NCBI GenBank assembly: GCA_963205285.1
Contig: CAUJJQ010000121.1
Location: 1-5,965, forward strand
Reading direction: 5' to 3'
DNA: 5,965 bases
Source of the DNA: Pseudomonadota bacterium
Lineage (GTDB): Bacteria; Pseudomonadota; Alphaproteobacteria; Sphingomonadales; Sphingomonadaceae
The first letter of the stretch is position 1. Every line of letters begins with the position of its first letter. Below the pieces are notes generated by a model. It ran no database searches, was not told the DNA's origin, and was given only the letters and a program-made list of their open reading frames with translations. This document shows, piece by piece, positions 1 to 5,567 of the stretch. The position numbers were made by a program, and so were the translations under genes.

Positions 1-357
1 CGCCAGTGCCATGCGCAGCACCATGCGCACCTTTACATCATGGGCGAGCGGCTGGCGGGTGGCGCTGTCGATCAGTGCGTCAAGGTCGGGCAGGTGGCGG
101 CAAACCTCACCTGCAATCGCAATCGCCTGCGCGCGGTCGATGGATGACAGGTCGCGCGTCGCCTGCGCTATTTCCGCTTCGAGCGGCAGGCCGCGCCGCA
201 ACACCGCATCCAGCAGGCGCAGCGCCGCACGTCGCACGCCAAGTCCGGGGATGGGGGGAGATACATCCTGCATCGCCGCGCTATGCGCCCGAAGCGCCGC
301 GCGTGCAACTTTGCGCTGCGGCGTCAACTGTCCTATATCATTGCCATGTCCGACCAT
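1..357 (-). CDS. rsmB: 16S rRNA (cytosine-C5) methyltransferase RsmB-like, N-terminal part (gene runs off the left edge)
   Basis: Reading leftward from the ATG at 357, the minus strand gives 119 open codons to the window edge. After about 38 poorly conserved residues comes a NusB-like helical RNA-binding segment (residues 39-119): GLGVRRAALRLLDAVLRRG, then PLEAEI, DRAQAIAIAGEVCRHLPDLD, ALIDSATRQPL and VRMVLRMALA. This is the usual start of RsmB/NOP-family enzymes. They use S-adenosylmethionine to methylate a cytosine (C967 in E. coli) of 16S rRNA. The catalytic SAM domain with its two cysteines would lie outside the window, so catalytic competence cannot be judged. The start is uncertain. ATG at 357 has GGGGG a few bases upstream and overlaps the divergent SDHAF4-like gene by 12 bases. 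An in-frame ATG at 273 (MQDVSPP) would remove 28 weakly conserved residues and leave a 72-base gap. Family assignment rests on recognition of the NusB-like segment and on this neighbour pair being common in sphingomonads. Confidence 0.85.
   Translation of the reverse strand, partial: MVGHGNDIGQLTPQRKVARAALRAHSAAMQDVSPPIPGLGVRRAALRLLDAVLRRGLPLEAEIAQATRDLSSIDRAQAIAIAGEVCRHLPDLDALIDSATRQPLAHDVKVRMVLRMALA
311..339 (+). promoter_or_regulatory. Candidate promoter of the SDHAF4-like gene, possibly giving a leaderless mRNA
   Basis: TTGCGC (311-316) and TATATC (334-339) are separated by exactly 17 bases. Standard spacing from the -10 element puts +1 at 346, the A of the start codon. The -35 matches the consensus only in TTG, and the -10 at 4 of 6 positions. 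No Shine-Dalgarno precedes the ATG, which fits leaderless translation, common in alphaproteobacteria. If rsmB starts at 357, the whole promoter lies inside its coding sequence. Weak motif evidence only. Confidence 0.35.
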
Positions 358-537
358 AATATCCCCCGCGCAACCAAGCGCCCGTCGCATGTTACCGCGC
401 CCGCCCATTGGCAGCGCGATGATGGCCCGCCCGCCCCGCGCGCGGTTGCGCATGTGCCCCAACCACCCAAGGGCGATATGCCCGACCCGGTGCGCTATGG
501 CGATTGGGAGTTAAAGGGCATCGCCGTCGATTTCTAA
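346..537 (+). CDS. DUF1674 / SDHAF4-type succinate dehydrogenase assembly factor
   Basis: A 63-residue protein whose C-terminus (residues 47-63, DPVRYGDWELKGIAVDF) is the hallmark of the DUF1674/SDHAF4 family. The first 45 residues are Pro/Ala/Arg-rich and look disordered, which is usual for the family. In mitochondria, SDHAF4 binds the flavinated SDHA subunit, protects it and promotes its assembly with SDHB. The alphaproteobacterial homologue is presumed to act likewise on SdhA in the cytoplasm. Length is typical of bacterial members. ATG 346 is preferred over the longer in-frame start at 283. The upstream extension would be translated from sequence encoding rsmB on the other strand, and it does not look like family sequence. 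There is no clear Shine-Dalgarno before 346, but a promoter-like pair places +1 at the ATG itself. The gene is divergent from rsmB and ends just before a strong terminator. Family assignment is firm; the function is by homology. Confidence 0.9.
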   Translation: MSDHNIPRATKRPSHVTAPAHWQRDDGPPAPRAVAHVPQPPKGDMPDPVRYGDWELKGIAVDF

Positions 538-548
538 GATATTGTCAT

Positions 549-589
549 AAAAATACCCCCGATGCCTTACGGCACCGGGGGCGTTTTTT
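549..589 (+). terminator. Bidirectional intrinsic terminator between the SDHAF4-like gene and the receptor gene
   Basis: CCCCCGATGCC (556-566), loop TTAC (567-570) and GGCACCGGGGG (571-581) form an 11-position stem with a single A-C mismatch. On the plus strand a six-T run follows (584-589), ending the SDHAF4-like gene whose stop is at 537. On the minus strand the A-rich stretch 549-553 reads as a T-run after the same hairpin, so it can also end the receptor gene, whose stop is at 605. The stem-loop and both U-tracts are read directly; termination is inferred. Confidence 0.88.
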
Positions 590-604
590 GCTGTTCCCGC
601 TGTT

Positions 605-3517
605 TTAGAAGCGGAAACCCACCGCGACACCATAACGACGCGGGTCGAGCGTGAAGATATTGGTGAACAACCCTGACGACTGGTCGGTCACATAGAGGCC
701 GGTCGTCGCATTGCTGTCAAAAATATTCTGGATAAAGGCCCGCGCGAACCAGCGATTTTCCGGCCCGTTGAGCTGGATCTGGGCGTTGGCCTGCGCATAA
801 CCGTTGATTTCATTGATACGGCCGTTGAAAATATTGCCGTAGCTGTCACCGGTATAGGTGAGGTCAAAGCGCGGGACGAGCGTCATTTCGCCGATCGTGT
901 GCGTATATTGAACACCGATATTTGCCTTGTAGCTCGGCGCTTGGGGCAGGCGGTTGCCATTGATGTTGACCGCCACACCCGCCGTCTCGACGGTGACACC
1001 ACCGAACATTCCGCCAATCGCCCCTGCTTGCGCTTGCAGCACCGAACAGATGGAGAATGCGCCGGTGGAAGCAAGGCCGCTGGCCGGGCCAAAGCTGGTC
1101 GGTCCCTGCAGGCCAAGCCCGCCGTTGACCGCGCCGACAAAGGCGTTGACGCCTGCGGCATTGCCGCTGTTCGATGTCACCGCACAGTTGGAACCATTGG
1201 TGATATCCTTGATGATGACGGCATCCGCACGGCCACCGCCCGGATCGCGCGGGTTGGACAGGAATTTGTCCGACGTCACCTCTGCATGGAGGTAGGAGAA
1301 GCCCAAATTGATGAGCAGGTTGCGCGTTGGCGCGATAATCGCTTCGGCTTCAAACCCGTAAATATTGGCATCCACATTGTCGTTGACTGACGTGCGCGCG
1401 ACAATCCTGCTGAGTTGAAGGTCGCTATATTGATAATAAAACGCTGTCAGGTTGAGGGTTAGCGCGCCAAAGGTGTTTTTCGACCCGATTTCATAGGCAT
1501 TGATAAATTCGGGCGCGAAACCTTCGGGCACTGAAAAGACCGGCTGTAGCGGCGGGTTGATACCGCCCGATTTATAGCCGCGCGAGTAGGAGAAATAGAG
1601 CAGATTGTCGGGCGTAATCTGCCAATCGAGCACCGCACGGCCCGTCCATTCGCTGAACGACACCGTCCGTTCCTGGAACAATTGGTTGCCCGTCCGCCCC
1701 GGGTCAGCGTCAAAGCTACCGACAAAGGGTGAGGAGAAGGCATCGGTCGCACCATAAGGGACGAGGAAGCTGGCCAGCGTCGAACGGGCACGCATCGATT
1801 TACGATCGTCATTGTAGCGCAAGCCAAGGGTCAGCTTAAGTTCGTCGCTCATCTGGAAATAGGCTTCGCCGTAAACCCCCCAGCTGCGCAAGTCGAGCTG
1901 GTCGGTATTATTGCGGAAGAATGGCGTGCCGAGATAGGCTGGCGGCAACGGCCCGGCGGGCGGCGCGGTGCCGAGCGCGGTAAAGCTGCCGAGCAGACCG
2001 GTCAGATAGTCGATGCCAAAGCTGTTCACATAATAGCTGTTTTCGGTGTTGCTGAGGTCGGCATAAATACCGCCGACTAGGAAGTTGAACATGCCGTCCC
2101 AATCGGACGAAACAATCGCTTCGGCAGACCAGCTCGACTGCTTGTTGTTCGAACGGTCGTAATCGAGCGGGGTTGCAGCACAATTGCTGTGCCCGCCATA
2201 GACGCCGGTGCCGGTGGGCTCCGCCTCCGACGTGCAGAGCACGCCCGTCGGACCATTGGGGATCACCGCAGCTGCAATCGGCGATAGATAGGTATCGAGC
2301 GCGGCGCCGAATGCACCATTTGCGGCATTTTGCAATGCGGTCAGACCGGCAAGATAACCGGCGCGATTTTGCACCGACAAATTATAATCCTGGCTCGAAT
2401 CCACGCGCACGCGCTGATAATTGCCCTGGAGCGACAGGTTGATGCCACCGTCAAATTCATGCTCGATGCGCAATTGCGCGATCAATTCGTCGGTGAAATA
2501 GGTGGAACCGCTATCGGTATTGACCGTGCGCACATCCGCCGGATTGACCGCGCCGGAATAAGCGTCCGGCCCATAAAGGCTGCCGAGGCCAAAGGCGGTC
2601 GGAATACCCCGGATCGCCAGGAATTCGCGGCTGGTCAGCACGCCGACAAAGGACGCATTGCCATTGGTAATGCCAAAGTCGCGGCTGTTGTTCAAACAGC
2701 CCAATACGCCGGTCGGGTCGCGCTGGCACTGTTGTTTCTGGATGCGCAAACGATCATCGCGTTCGTGGAAATAGCTGCCCATCAGGTCGATGGTCGTGCT
2801 GTCACTCGGTTCCCAGCGGAACGAACCGCGCACCGAATACATATCGCGCCCGTCGAGCCGACCGCCGTCGAACAAATTGCGGGTATAGCCATCGCGGTTC
2901 AGGTAAAAACCCGCTACGCGCAATGCGGCACTGTCACCGATCGGCAGATTGACCATGGCCTTGGCCTTGATGCTGTCAAAATTGCCATATTCAAATTCGC
3001 CGCTGGCGTGGAATTCGCCCAGTTGCGGGCGCGCGGTGCGGAAATTGACCACGCCCGATGTCGCGTTGCGGCCGAACAAAGTGCCTTGCGGGCCACGCAG
3101 CACTTCGACCTGTTGCAGGTCAAAAAATTCGGTTTCAAAAATACGCGTGCCGAACAGGGGCGCGTCATTGAGGTGGATGGCGGTTGCCGCGTCGCAAGTG
3201 GTGCCAACGCACAAATCGCCGACGCCGCGAATGGTAAAGCTTGCGCCGGTGAAATTGGTCTTGGTGAAGGTGACGTTGGGCAGCGTTAATTGCAGATCGG
3301 ATGAATTTTCAATCTGCTGCGCTTCCAACGATTCGGCGGAAAAGGCGCTGACCGCAATTGGCACGTCCTGCAACCGCTGCGATTGGCGCTGCGCGGTGAC
3401 GACGATGTCGGGGCTGTTGTTGCCACTATCTTCGGCTTGCGGCGTTTCTTGCCCCCACGCCGGAGTTGCCACAGCGATTGCCAGCATCGACGTGCCGAGC
3501 AAAGTGCGAATGCGCAT
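605..3517 (-). CDS. TonB-dependent outer-membrane receptor, substrate unknown
   Basis: A complete 970-residue receptor that would import a ligand across the outer membrane using TonB-ExbBD energy. Residues 1-22 are a Sec signal peptide (MRIRT, hydrophobic core, cleavage likely after AWG-22). A TonB-box-like DIVVTAQ follows at 37-43. The plug spans about 45-160, with FTIRGVG (94-100) and VEVLRGPQGTLFGRNATSG (137-155). The rest is a 22-strand-type barrel with late signatures FSYSRGYKSGGIN (642-654), YEIGSK (675-680) and NIYGFEAE (718-725), ending in the aromatic terminus RYGVAVGFRF. Eight cysteines fall in four close pairs: 103/108, 264/274, 428/446 and 778/824. Long Ala/Gly-rich presumed loops occur near 388-446, 500-532 and 776-850. 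The ATG at 3517 is supported by GAGGGAGAG upstream and by the signal peptide starting there. The length is at the large end for the family. Neighbouring genes give no hint of the ligand: no siderophore, cobalamin or polysaccharide genes are visible. No Fur-box-like sequence is evident upstream. Confidence 0.95.
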   Translation of the reverse strand: MRIRTLLGTSMLAIAVATPAWGQETPQAEDSGNNSPDIVVTAQRQSQRLQDVPIAVSAFSAESLEAQQIENSSDLQLTLPNVTFTKTNFTGASFTIRGVGDLCVGTTCDAATAIHLNDAPLFGTRIFETEFFDLQQVEVLRGPQGTLFGRNATSGVVNFRTARPQLGEFHASGEFEYGNFDSIKAKAMVNLPIGDSAALRVAGFYLNRDGYTRNLFDGGRLDGRDMYSVRGSFRWEPSDSTTIDLMGSYFHERDDRLRIQKQQCQRDPTGVLGCLNNSRDFGITNGNASFVGVLTSREFLAIRGIPTAFGLGSLYGPDAYSGAVNPADVRTVNTDSGSTYFTDELIAQLRIEHEFDGGINLSLQGNYQRVRVDSSQDYNLSVQNRAGYLAGLTALQNAANGAFGAALDTYLSPIAAAVIPNGPTGVLCTSEAEPTGTGVYGGHSNCAATPLDYDRSNNKQSSWSAEAIVSSDWDGMFNFLVGGIYADLSNTENSYYVNSFGIDYLTGLLGSFTALGTAPPAGPLPPAYLGTPFFRNNTDQLDLRSWGVYGEAYFQMSDELKLTLGLRYNDDRKSMRARSTLASFLVPYGATDAFSSPFVGSFDADPGRTGNQLFQERTVSFSEWTGRAVLDWQITPDNLLYFSYSRGYKSGGINPPLQPVFSVPEGFAPEFINAYEIGSKNTFGALTLNLTAFYYQYSDLQLSRIVARTSVNDNVDANIYGFEAEAIIAPTRNLLINLGFSYLHAEVTSDKFLSNPRDPGGGRADAVIIKDITNGSNCAVTSNSGNAAGVNAFVGAVNGGLGLQGPTSFGPASGLASTGAFSICSVLQAQAGAIGGMFGGVTVETAGVAVNINGNRLPQAPSYKANIGVQYTHTIGEMTLVPRFDLTYTGDSYGNIFNGRINEINGYAQANAQIQLNGPENRWFARAFIQNIFDSNATTGLYVTDQSSGLFTNIFTLDPRRYGVAVGFRF

Positions 3518-3523
3518 CTATTT

Positions 3524-3532
3524 CTCTCCCTC
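3524..3532 (-). promoter_or_regulatory. Shine-Dalgarno of the TonB-dependent receptor
   Basis: On the minus strand GAGGGAGAG lies six bases before the ATG at 3517, the clearest ribosome binding site on that strand. It fixes the receptor start. A TAG in the start codon's frame sits directly before the ATG (3518-3520), so no longer protein is possible. Confidence 0.8.
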
Positions 3533-3600
3533 AATCCATGCCCGCTTGCGGCGGTGCATCAGCTTCCAATACGGCCCGAAAAGCCGTTCAGATTTAGGTC

Positions 3601-3616
3601 GCGGCAAAATTGCCGC
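3601..3616. repeat. 16-base inverted repeat upstream of the receptor gene
   Basis: GCGGCAAAATTGCCGC has perfect seven-base arms around a two-base centre. It lies 84-99 bases upstream of the receptor start, where an operator would be expected. The symmetry is certain; regulatory function is inference, and the same bases could form a small hairpin in the receptor leader mRNA. Confidence 0.5.
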
Positions 3617-3847
3617 ATCTTGGTCGGGGAGTGAAAGGGGGCCGTGGCCCAGACGCGGTCTTTTCGCCGCCTTTGTGCGCAAAATGTGCGATGAAGTAGC
3701 GCGCTGGTCAACCAAAAAGCGCGACTTCGAGCATTTTTTCAATAATTTGGTATGGCGGCGCGACGGGGGCCAAGCTGCCGTAGCGTCGCGTCAGAAAATT
3801 GCGCTTTTGCGTCGGTTGCGCAAAATATATTTTTGCTGGCTGCGCGG

Positions 3848-3862
3848 GCCGCACAATGCGGC
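3848..3862. repeat. Short hairpin-forming inverted repeat
   Basis: GCCGCA (3848-3853), CAA, TGCGGC (3857-3862) can form a six-base-pair GC-rich stem with a three-base loop. A T-run (3872-3876) follows only after nine other bases, too far for a classical rightward terminator. It lies 61 bases before the predicted folE -35 element. The structure is seen directly; its role is unknown. Confidence 0.4.
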
Positions 3863-3922
3863 ACTGTCGCATTTTTGCAACGAGCGTTTGGAATATTGCG
3901 CAGATCGACGTGCGCAGGTCAG

Positions 3923-3952
3923 TTGCTTCCCCCTGTTGGGCATGGCTATAGG
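3923..3952 (+). promoter_or_regulatory. Candidate promoter of folE-phzF
   Basis: TTGCTT (3923-3928), 18 bases, then TATAGG (3947-3952) within the context GGCTATAGG, a -10 form frequently seen in sphingomonads. Predicted +1 is near 3959, giving a leader of about 53 bases before the folE start. An 11-base symmetric sequence, ATTTT-G-AAAAT (3953-3963), spans the predicted +1 and could be an operator or chance. This is motif evidence only. Confidence 0.45.
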
Positions 3953-4000
3953 ATTTTGAAAATATCGGTTGGGCAGCGCATTGGCGCGAACCCGCCCAAT

Positions 4001-4005
4001 GGAGG
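4001..4005 (+). promoter_or_regulatory. Shine-Dalgarno deciding the folE start
   Basis: GGAGG abuts the in-frame ATG at 4006 with no spacing, but lies six bases before the second ATG at 4012. Ribosome spacing therefore favours 4012, giving a protein that begins MTGAIGARDG rather than MKMTGAIG. Confidence 0.8.
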
Positions 4006-4011
4006 ATGAAA

Positions 4012-4623
4012 ATGACTGGTGCTATTGGCGCGCGCGATGGATTGGATGCGGATGGCAAGATCATCGTTCCCGATGCGGTTGCCGACGCGGTGCGCACAAT
4101 TATCCAATGGGCGGGCGACGACCCGGTGCGCGAGGGCTTGCGCGACACGCCCCATCGCGTCGCACGGGCATGGCGCGAATATTGTCAGGGCTATGGCGAA
4201 GACCCGGCGCACCACCTGACCCGCACCTTTGAGGAAGTGGGCGGCTATGACGAAGTCGTACTGCTCAAAGACATTCCTTTTCAGTCGCATTGCGAACATC
4301 ATATGGCACCGATTATCGGCAAGGCGGCGATCGCCTATATGCCGCGCGACCGGGTGGTTGGCATTTCCAAACTTGCCCGCGTGCTTCAGGGCTATGCCCG
4401 CCGCTTGCAGGTGCAAGAACGACTGACGGCGGAGGTGGCGCAGTGCATATGGGATCACCTCCAGCCCCATGGCGTCGCGGTGGTGGTGGAGGCGAGCCAT
4501 GCGTGCATGAGCGCGCGGGGCGCAAACACCCCCGGTGTCTCGATGGTGACCAGCCGTTTGCTCGGCAGCTTTTTGGATGATCCGCGCAGCCGCAAGGAAG
4601 TGCTGAGTCTGATGGGGTATTGA
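4012..4623 (+). CDS. folE: GTP cyclohydrolase I (type IA, FolE)
   Basis: A 203-residue protein catalysing GTP to 7,8-dihydroneopterin triphosphate plus formate, the first step of tetrahydrofolate synthesis, in the cytoplasm as a toroidal homodecamer. All key residues align with E. coli FolE at a constant offset of 16. The zinc ligands are Cys94, His97 and Cys165 (E. coli 110, 113, 181). The catalytic histidines are His96 and His163 (112, 179). The GTP-pocket residues are Ser119-Lys120, Gln135-Glu136 and Arg169 (135-136, 151-152, 185). Diagnostic segments are SHCEHH (92-97), GISKLARV (117-124), LQVQERLT (132-139) and EASHACMSARG (160-170). The N-terminal segment is shorter than in E. coli. Retention of both zinc cysteines marks a canonical Zn-dependent enzyme, not the zinc-independent FolE2 type. 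It is first in a two-gene unit with the PhzF-like gene two bases downstream. Product use in other pterin or deazapurine pathways is possible but not indicated here. Confidence 0.97.
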   Translation: MTGAIGARDGLDADGKIIVPDAVADAVRTIIQWAGDDPVREGLRDTPHRVARAWREYCQGYGEDPAHHLTRTFEEVGGYDEVVLLKDIPFQSHCEHHMAPIIGKAAIAYMPRDRVVGISKLARVLQGYARRLQVQERLTAEVAQCIWDHLQPHGVAVVVEASHACMSARGANTPGVSMVTSRLLGSFLDDPRSRKEVLSLMGY

Positions 4624-4625
4624 GG

Positions 4626-5483
4626 ATGACGGGTCGCGCATTTCGTACGGTGGATGTGTTCACCCGCACGCCATTTTCGGGCAATCCGGTAGCGGTTATT
4701 TTGGATGGGGCAGGGCTTTCCACCGACGTGATGCAGGCCATCGCCAATTGGACCAACCTGTCTGAAACCACCTTTGTCCTGCCGCCCGCCGATGCCGTAG
4801 CCGATTATAGCCTGCGCATCTTTACCCCGCGCGCCGAACTGCCGTTTGCCGGCCACCCGACGATCGGCAGCGCCTTTGCCGTGTTGGAAACGGGGGCGGT
4901 AACGCCCAGCGAAGGCAAAATCGTCCAGCATTGTGCCAAGGGCTTGATCGACATTCTGGTGCCCGACGATTGGCAGGCGGCAGGGTTAAGCTTTGCGATG
5001 CCGCCTGCCAGTCTGACGGCGGCACCCGAAGCAGAATTACTTATCGCCGCGCTCGGCGGCCGGCATATCGCGCCGCCGATGATTGTCGATGTCGGCCCGC
5101 GCTGGGTGGTGATGGAGATAGCGGATGGCGATATTGTCGCCCAAGCCAAGCCCGATTTTGCCGCGCTCGCTGATTATGACCGGCGGCACAAAACGACGGG
5201 ACTGACCATTTTTGGTGCGGCGCGCGATGAGGTTGACACGCAAATCGTCCGCAGCTTTGCCCCTGCCGACGGTATCAATGAAGACCCGGTGTGCGGCAGC
5301 GGTAATGGCGCGGTTGCGGCATATCGCCAGCACCATGGGGCGGTTGCGCCCGGGCATCACTATGTCGCGGCGCAGGGCATGTCGGTCGGCCGCAATGGGC
5401 GGGTTACGCTCAGCATCACAAACGATGCCATATTTGTCGGCGGGCAGGCGGTGACCTGTGCTACGGGAACGATATTCGCCTAA
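4626..5483 (+). CDS. PhzF-family isomerase/epimerase, substrate unknown
   Basis: A 285-residue member of the PhzF/YddE fold family: two similar alpha/beta halves with the active site between them and no cofactor. Visible signatures: the N-terminal VDVFTRTPFSGNPVAV (9-24); NLSETTFV (44-51), with Glu47 matching the catalytic glutamate of PhzF (Glu45); the RIFTPRAELPFAGHPT stretch (64-79), with the GHPT histidine at 77; and EDPVCGSGNGAVAAY (219-233), with Asp220 and the glycine-rich turn of the second half. Length is normal and all motifs are intact, so an active enzyme is likely. PhzF proper isomerises trans-2,3-dihydro-3-hydroxyanthranilate in phenazine synthesis, but most family members have unknown substrates and no other phz gene is visible here. 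ATG 4626 is preferred: GGGG (4614-4617) lies eight bases upstream. A TTG at 4620 overlaps the folE stop, but the same GGGG is only two bases from it. The gene is very likely co-transcribed and translationally coupled with folE. Confidence 0.92.
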   Translation: MTGRAFRTVDVFTRTPFSGNPVAVILDGAGLSTDVMQAIANWTNLSETTFVLPPADAVADYSLRIFTPRAELPFAGHPTIGSAFAVLETGAVTPSEGKIVQHCAKGLIDILVPDDWQAAGLSFAMPPASLTAAPEAELLIAALGGRHIAPPMIVDVGPRWVVMEIADGDIVAQAKPDFAALADYDRRHKTTGLTIFGAARDEVDTQIVRSFAPADGINEDPVCGSGNGAVAAYRQHHGAVAPGHHYVAAQGMSVGRNGRVTLSITNDAIFVGGQAVTCATGTIFA

Positions 5484-5508
5484 TCGCACGCTGAGCGGAA
5501 ACCATATT

Positions 5509-5546
5509 AAAAAGGGCCGCCCTCCGGTCTGGAAAGCGGCCCCTTT
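5509..5546 (-). terminator. Intrinsic terminator between phzF-like gene and rplI, better oriented for rplI
   Basis: AAAGGGCCGC (5511-5520) can pair with GCGGCCCCTTT (5536-5546) with one bulged base, around a 15-base loop. Read on the minus strand, the hairpin is followed by a five-T run (complement of 5509-5513), as expected after rplI, whose stop is at 5568-5570. On the plus strand the stem itself ends in TTT and then GAAATT, so it could also slow transcription leaving the PhzF-like gene (stop at 5481-5483), but less convincingly. Confidence 0.75.
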
Positions 5547-5567
5547 GAAATTAGGACAGGCTGAAAC

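Larger units (their letters stand above)
3518..4011. other. Long divergent intergenic region between the receptor gene and folE
   Basis: This 494-base stretch holds no reading frame with a credible start, ribosome binding site or family resemblance. It contains the leader of the receptor gene on the left and the folE promoter region on the right. Patches are AT-rich (3733-3750, 3821-3835) compared with the flanking genes. Inverted repeats are visible: GCGGCAA-AA-TTGCCGC at 3601-3616; GCCGCA-CAA-TGCGGC at 3848-3862; and TTGCGC/GCGCAA at 3799-3823, followed by an AT-rich tract. TGCGCAAAAT occurs twice (3676-3685 and 3817-3826). No Fur-like box was found. The best receptor promoter I can find on the minus strand is TTGACC (3711-3706), 17 bases, then CACATT (3688-3683), which has a good -35 and a poor -10. 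The region could hold a small RNA or operators, but nothing proves either. Confidence 0.6.

Noticed and set aside
11..514. Long plus-strand open frame across the left edge.
   Set aside because: It is antisense to the convincingly conserved rsmB N-terminal sequence and out of frame with the SDHAF4-like gene; its translation is Arg/Ser/Pro-rich with no family features.
2330..3289. A 319-codon plus-strand open frame inside the receptor gene (and a further one at 2949-3959).
   Set aside because: These are antisense to the strongly conserved plug and early barrel of the receptor. Long antisense frames are expected in GC-rich genes.
3518..3742. A 74-codon minus-strand open frame ending in TAG directly before the receptor ATG.
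   Set aside because: It would need a TTG start with no Shine-Dalgarno, and its Lys/Arg-rich product resembles no family I recognise. The abutting stop is most likely chance.
3799..3834. TTGCGC/GCGCAA hairpin followed by an AT-rich, T-containing tract, resembling a rightward terminator of a small RNA.
   Set aside because: The stem is only six pairs with a 13-base loop, and the tract is interrupted by A's; no promoter for a small RNA could be identified upstream.
3676..3916. Four copies of the palindromic hexamer TGCGCA in the intergenic region (3676, 3817, 3897, 3911).
   Set aside because: By eye the hexamer is also frequent in the coding parts of this window (roughly a dozen copies) and the spacing is irregular, so enrichment is weak and does not justify calling an operator array.
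3752..4009. An 85-codon plus-strand open frame in the intergenic region.
   Set aside because: It overlaps the predicted folE promoter and ribosome binding site, lacks its own ribosome binding site, and its product has no recognisable pattern.
3518..4011. Replication-origin-like AT-rich patches.
   Set aside because: No clear DnaA-box consensus and no origin-associated genes (dnaA, hemE, parAB) are visible in the window.
4620..4625. TTG start for the PhzF-like gene overlapping the folE stop.
   Set aside because: The only Shine-Dalgarno-like GGGG is two bases from the TTG but eight bases from the ATG at 4626, which gives the normal family N-terminus.
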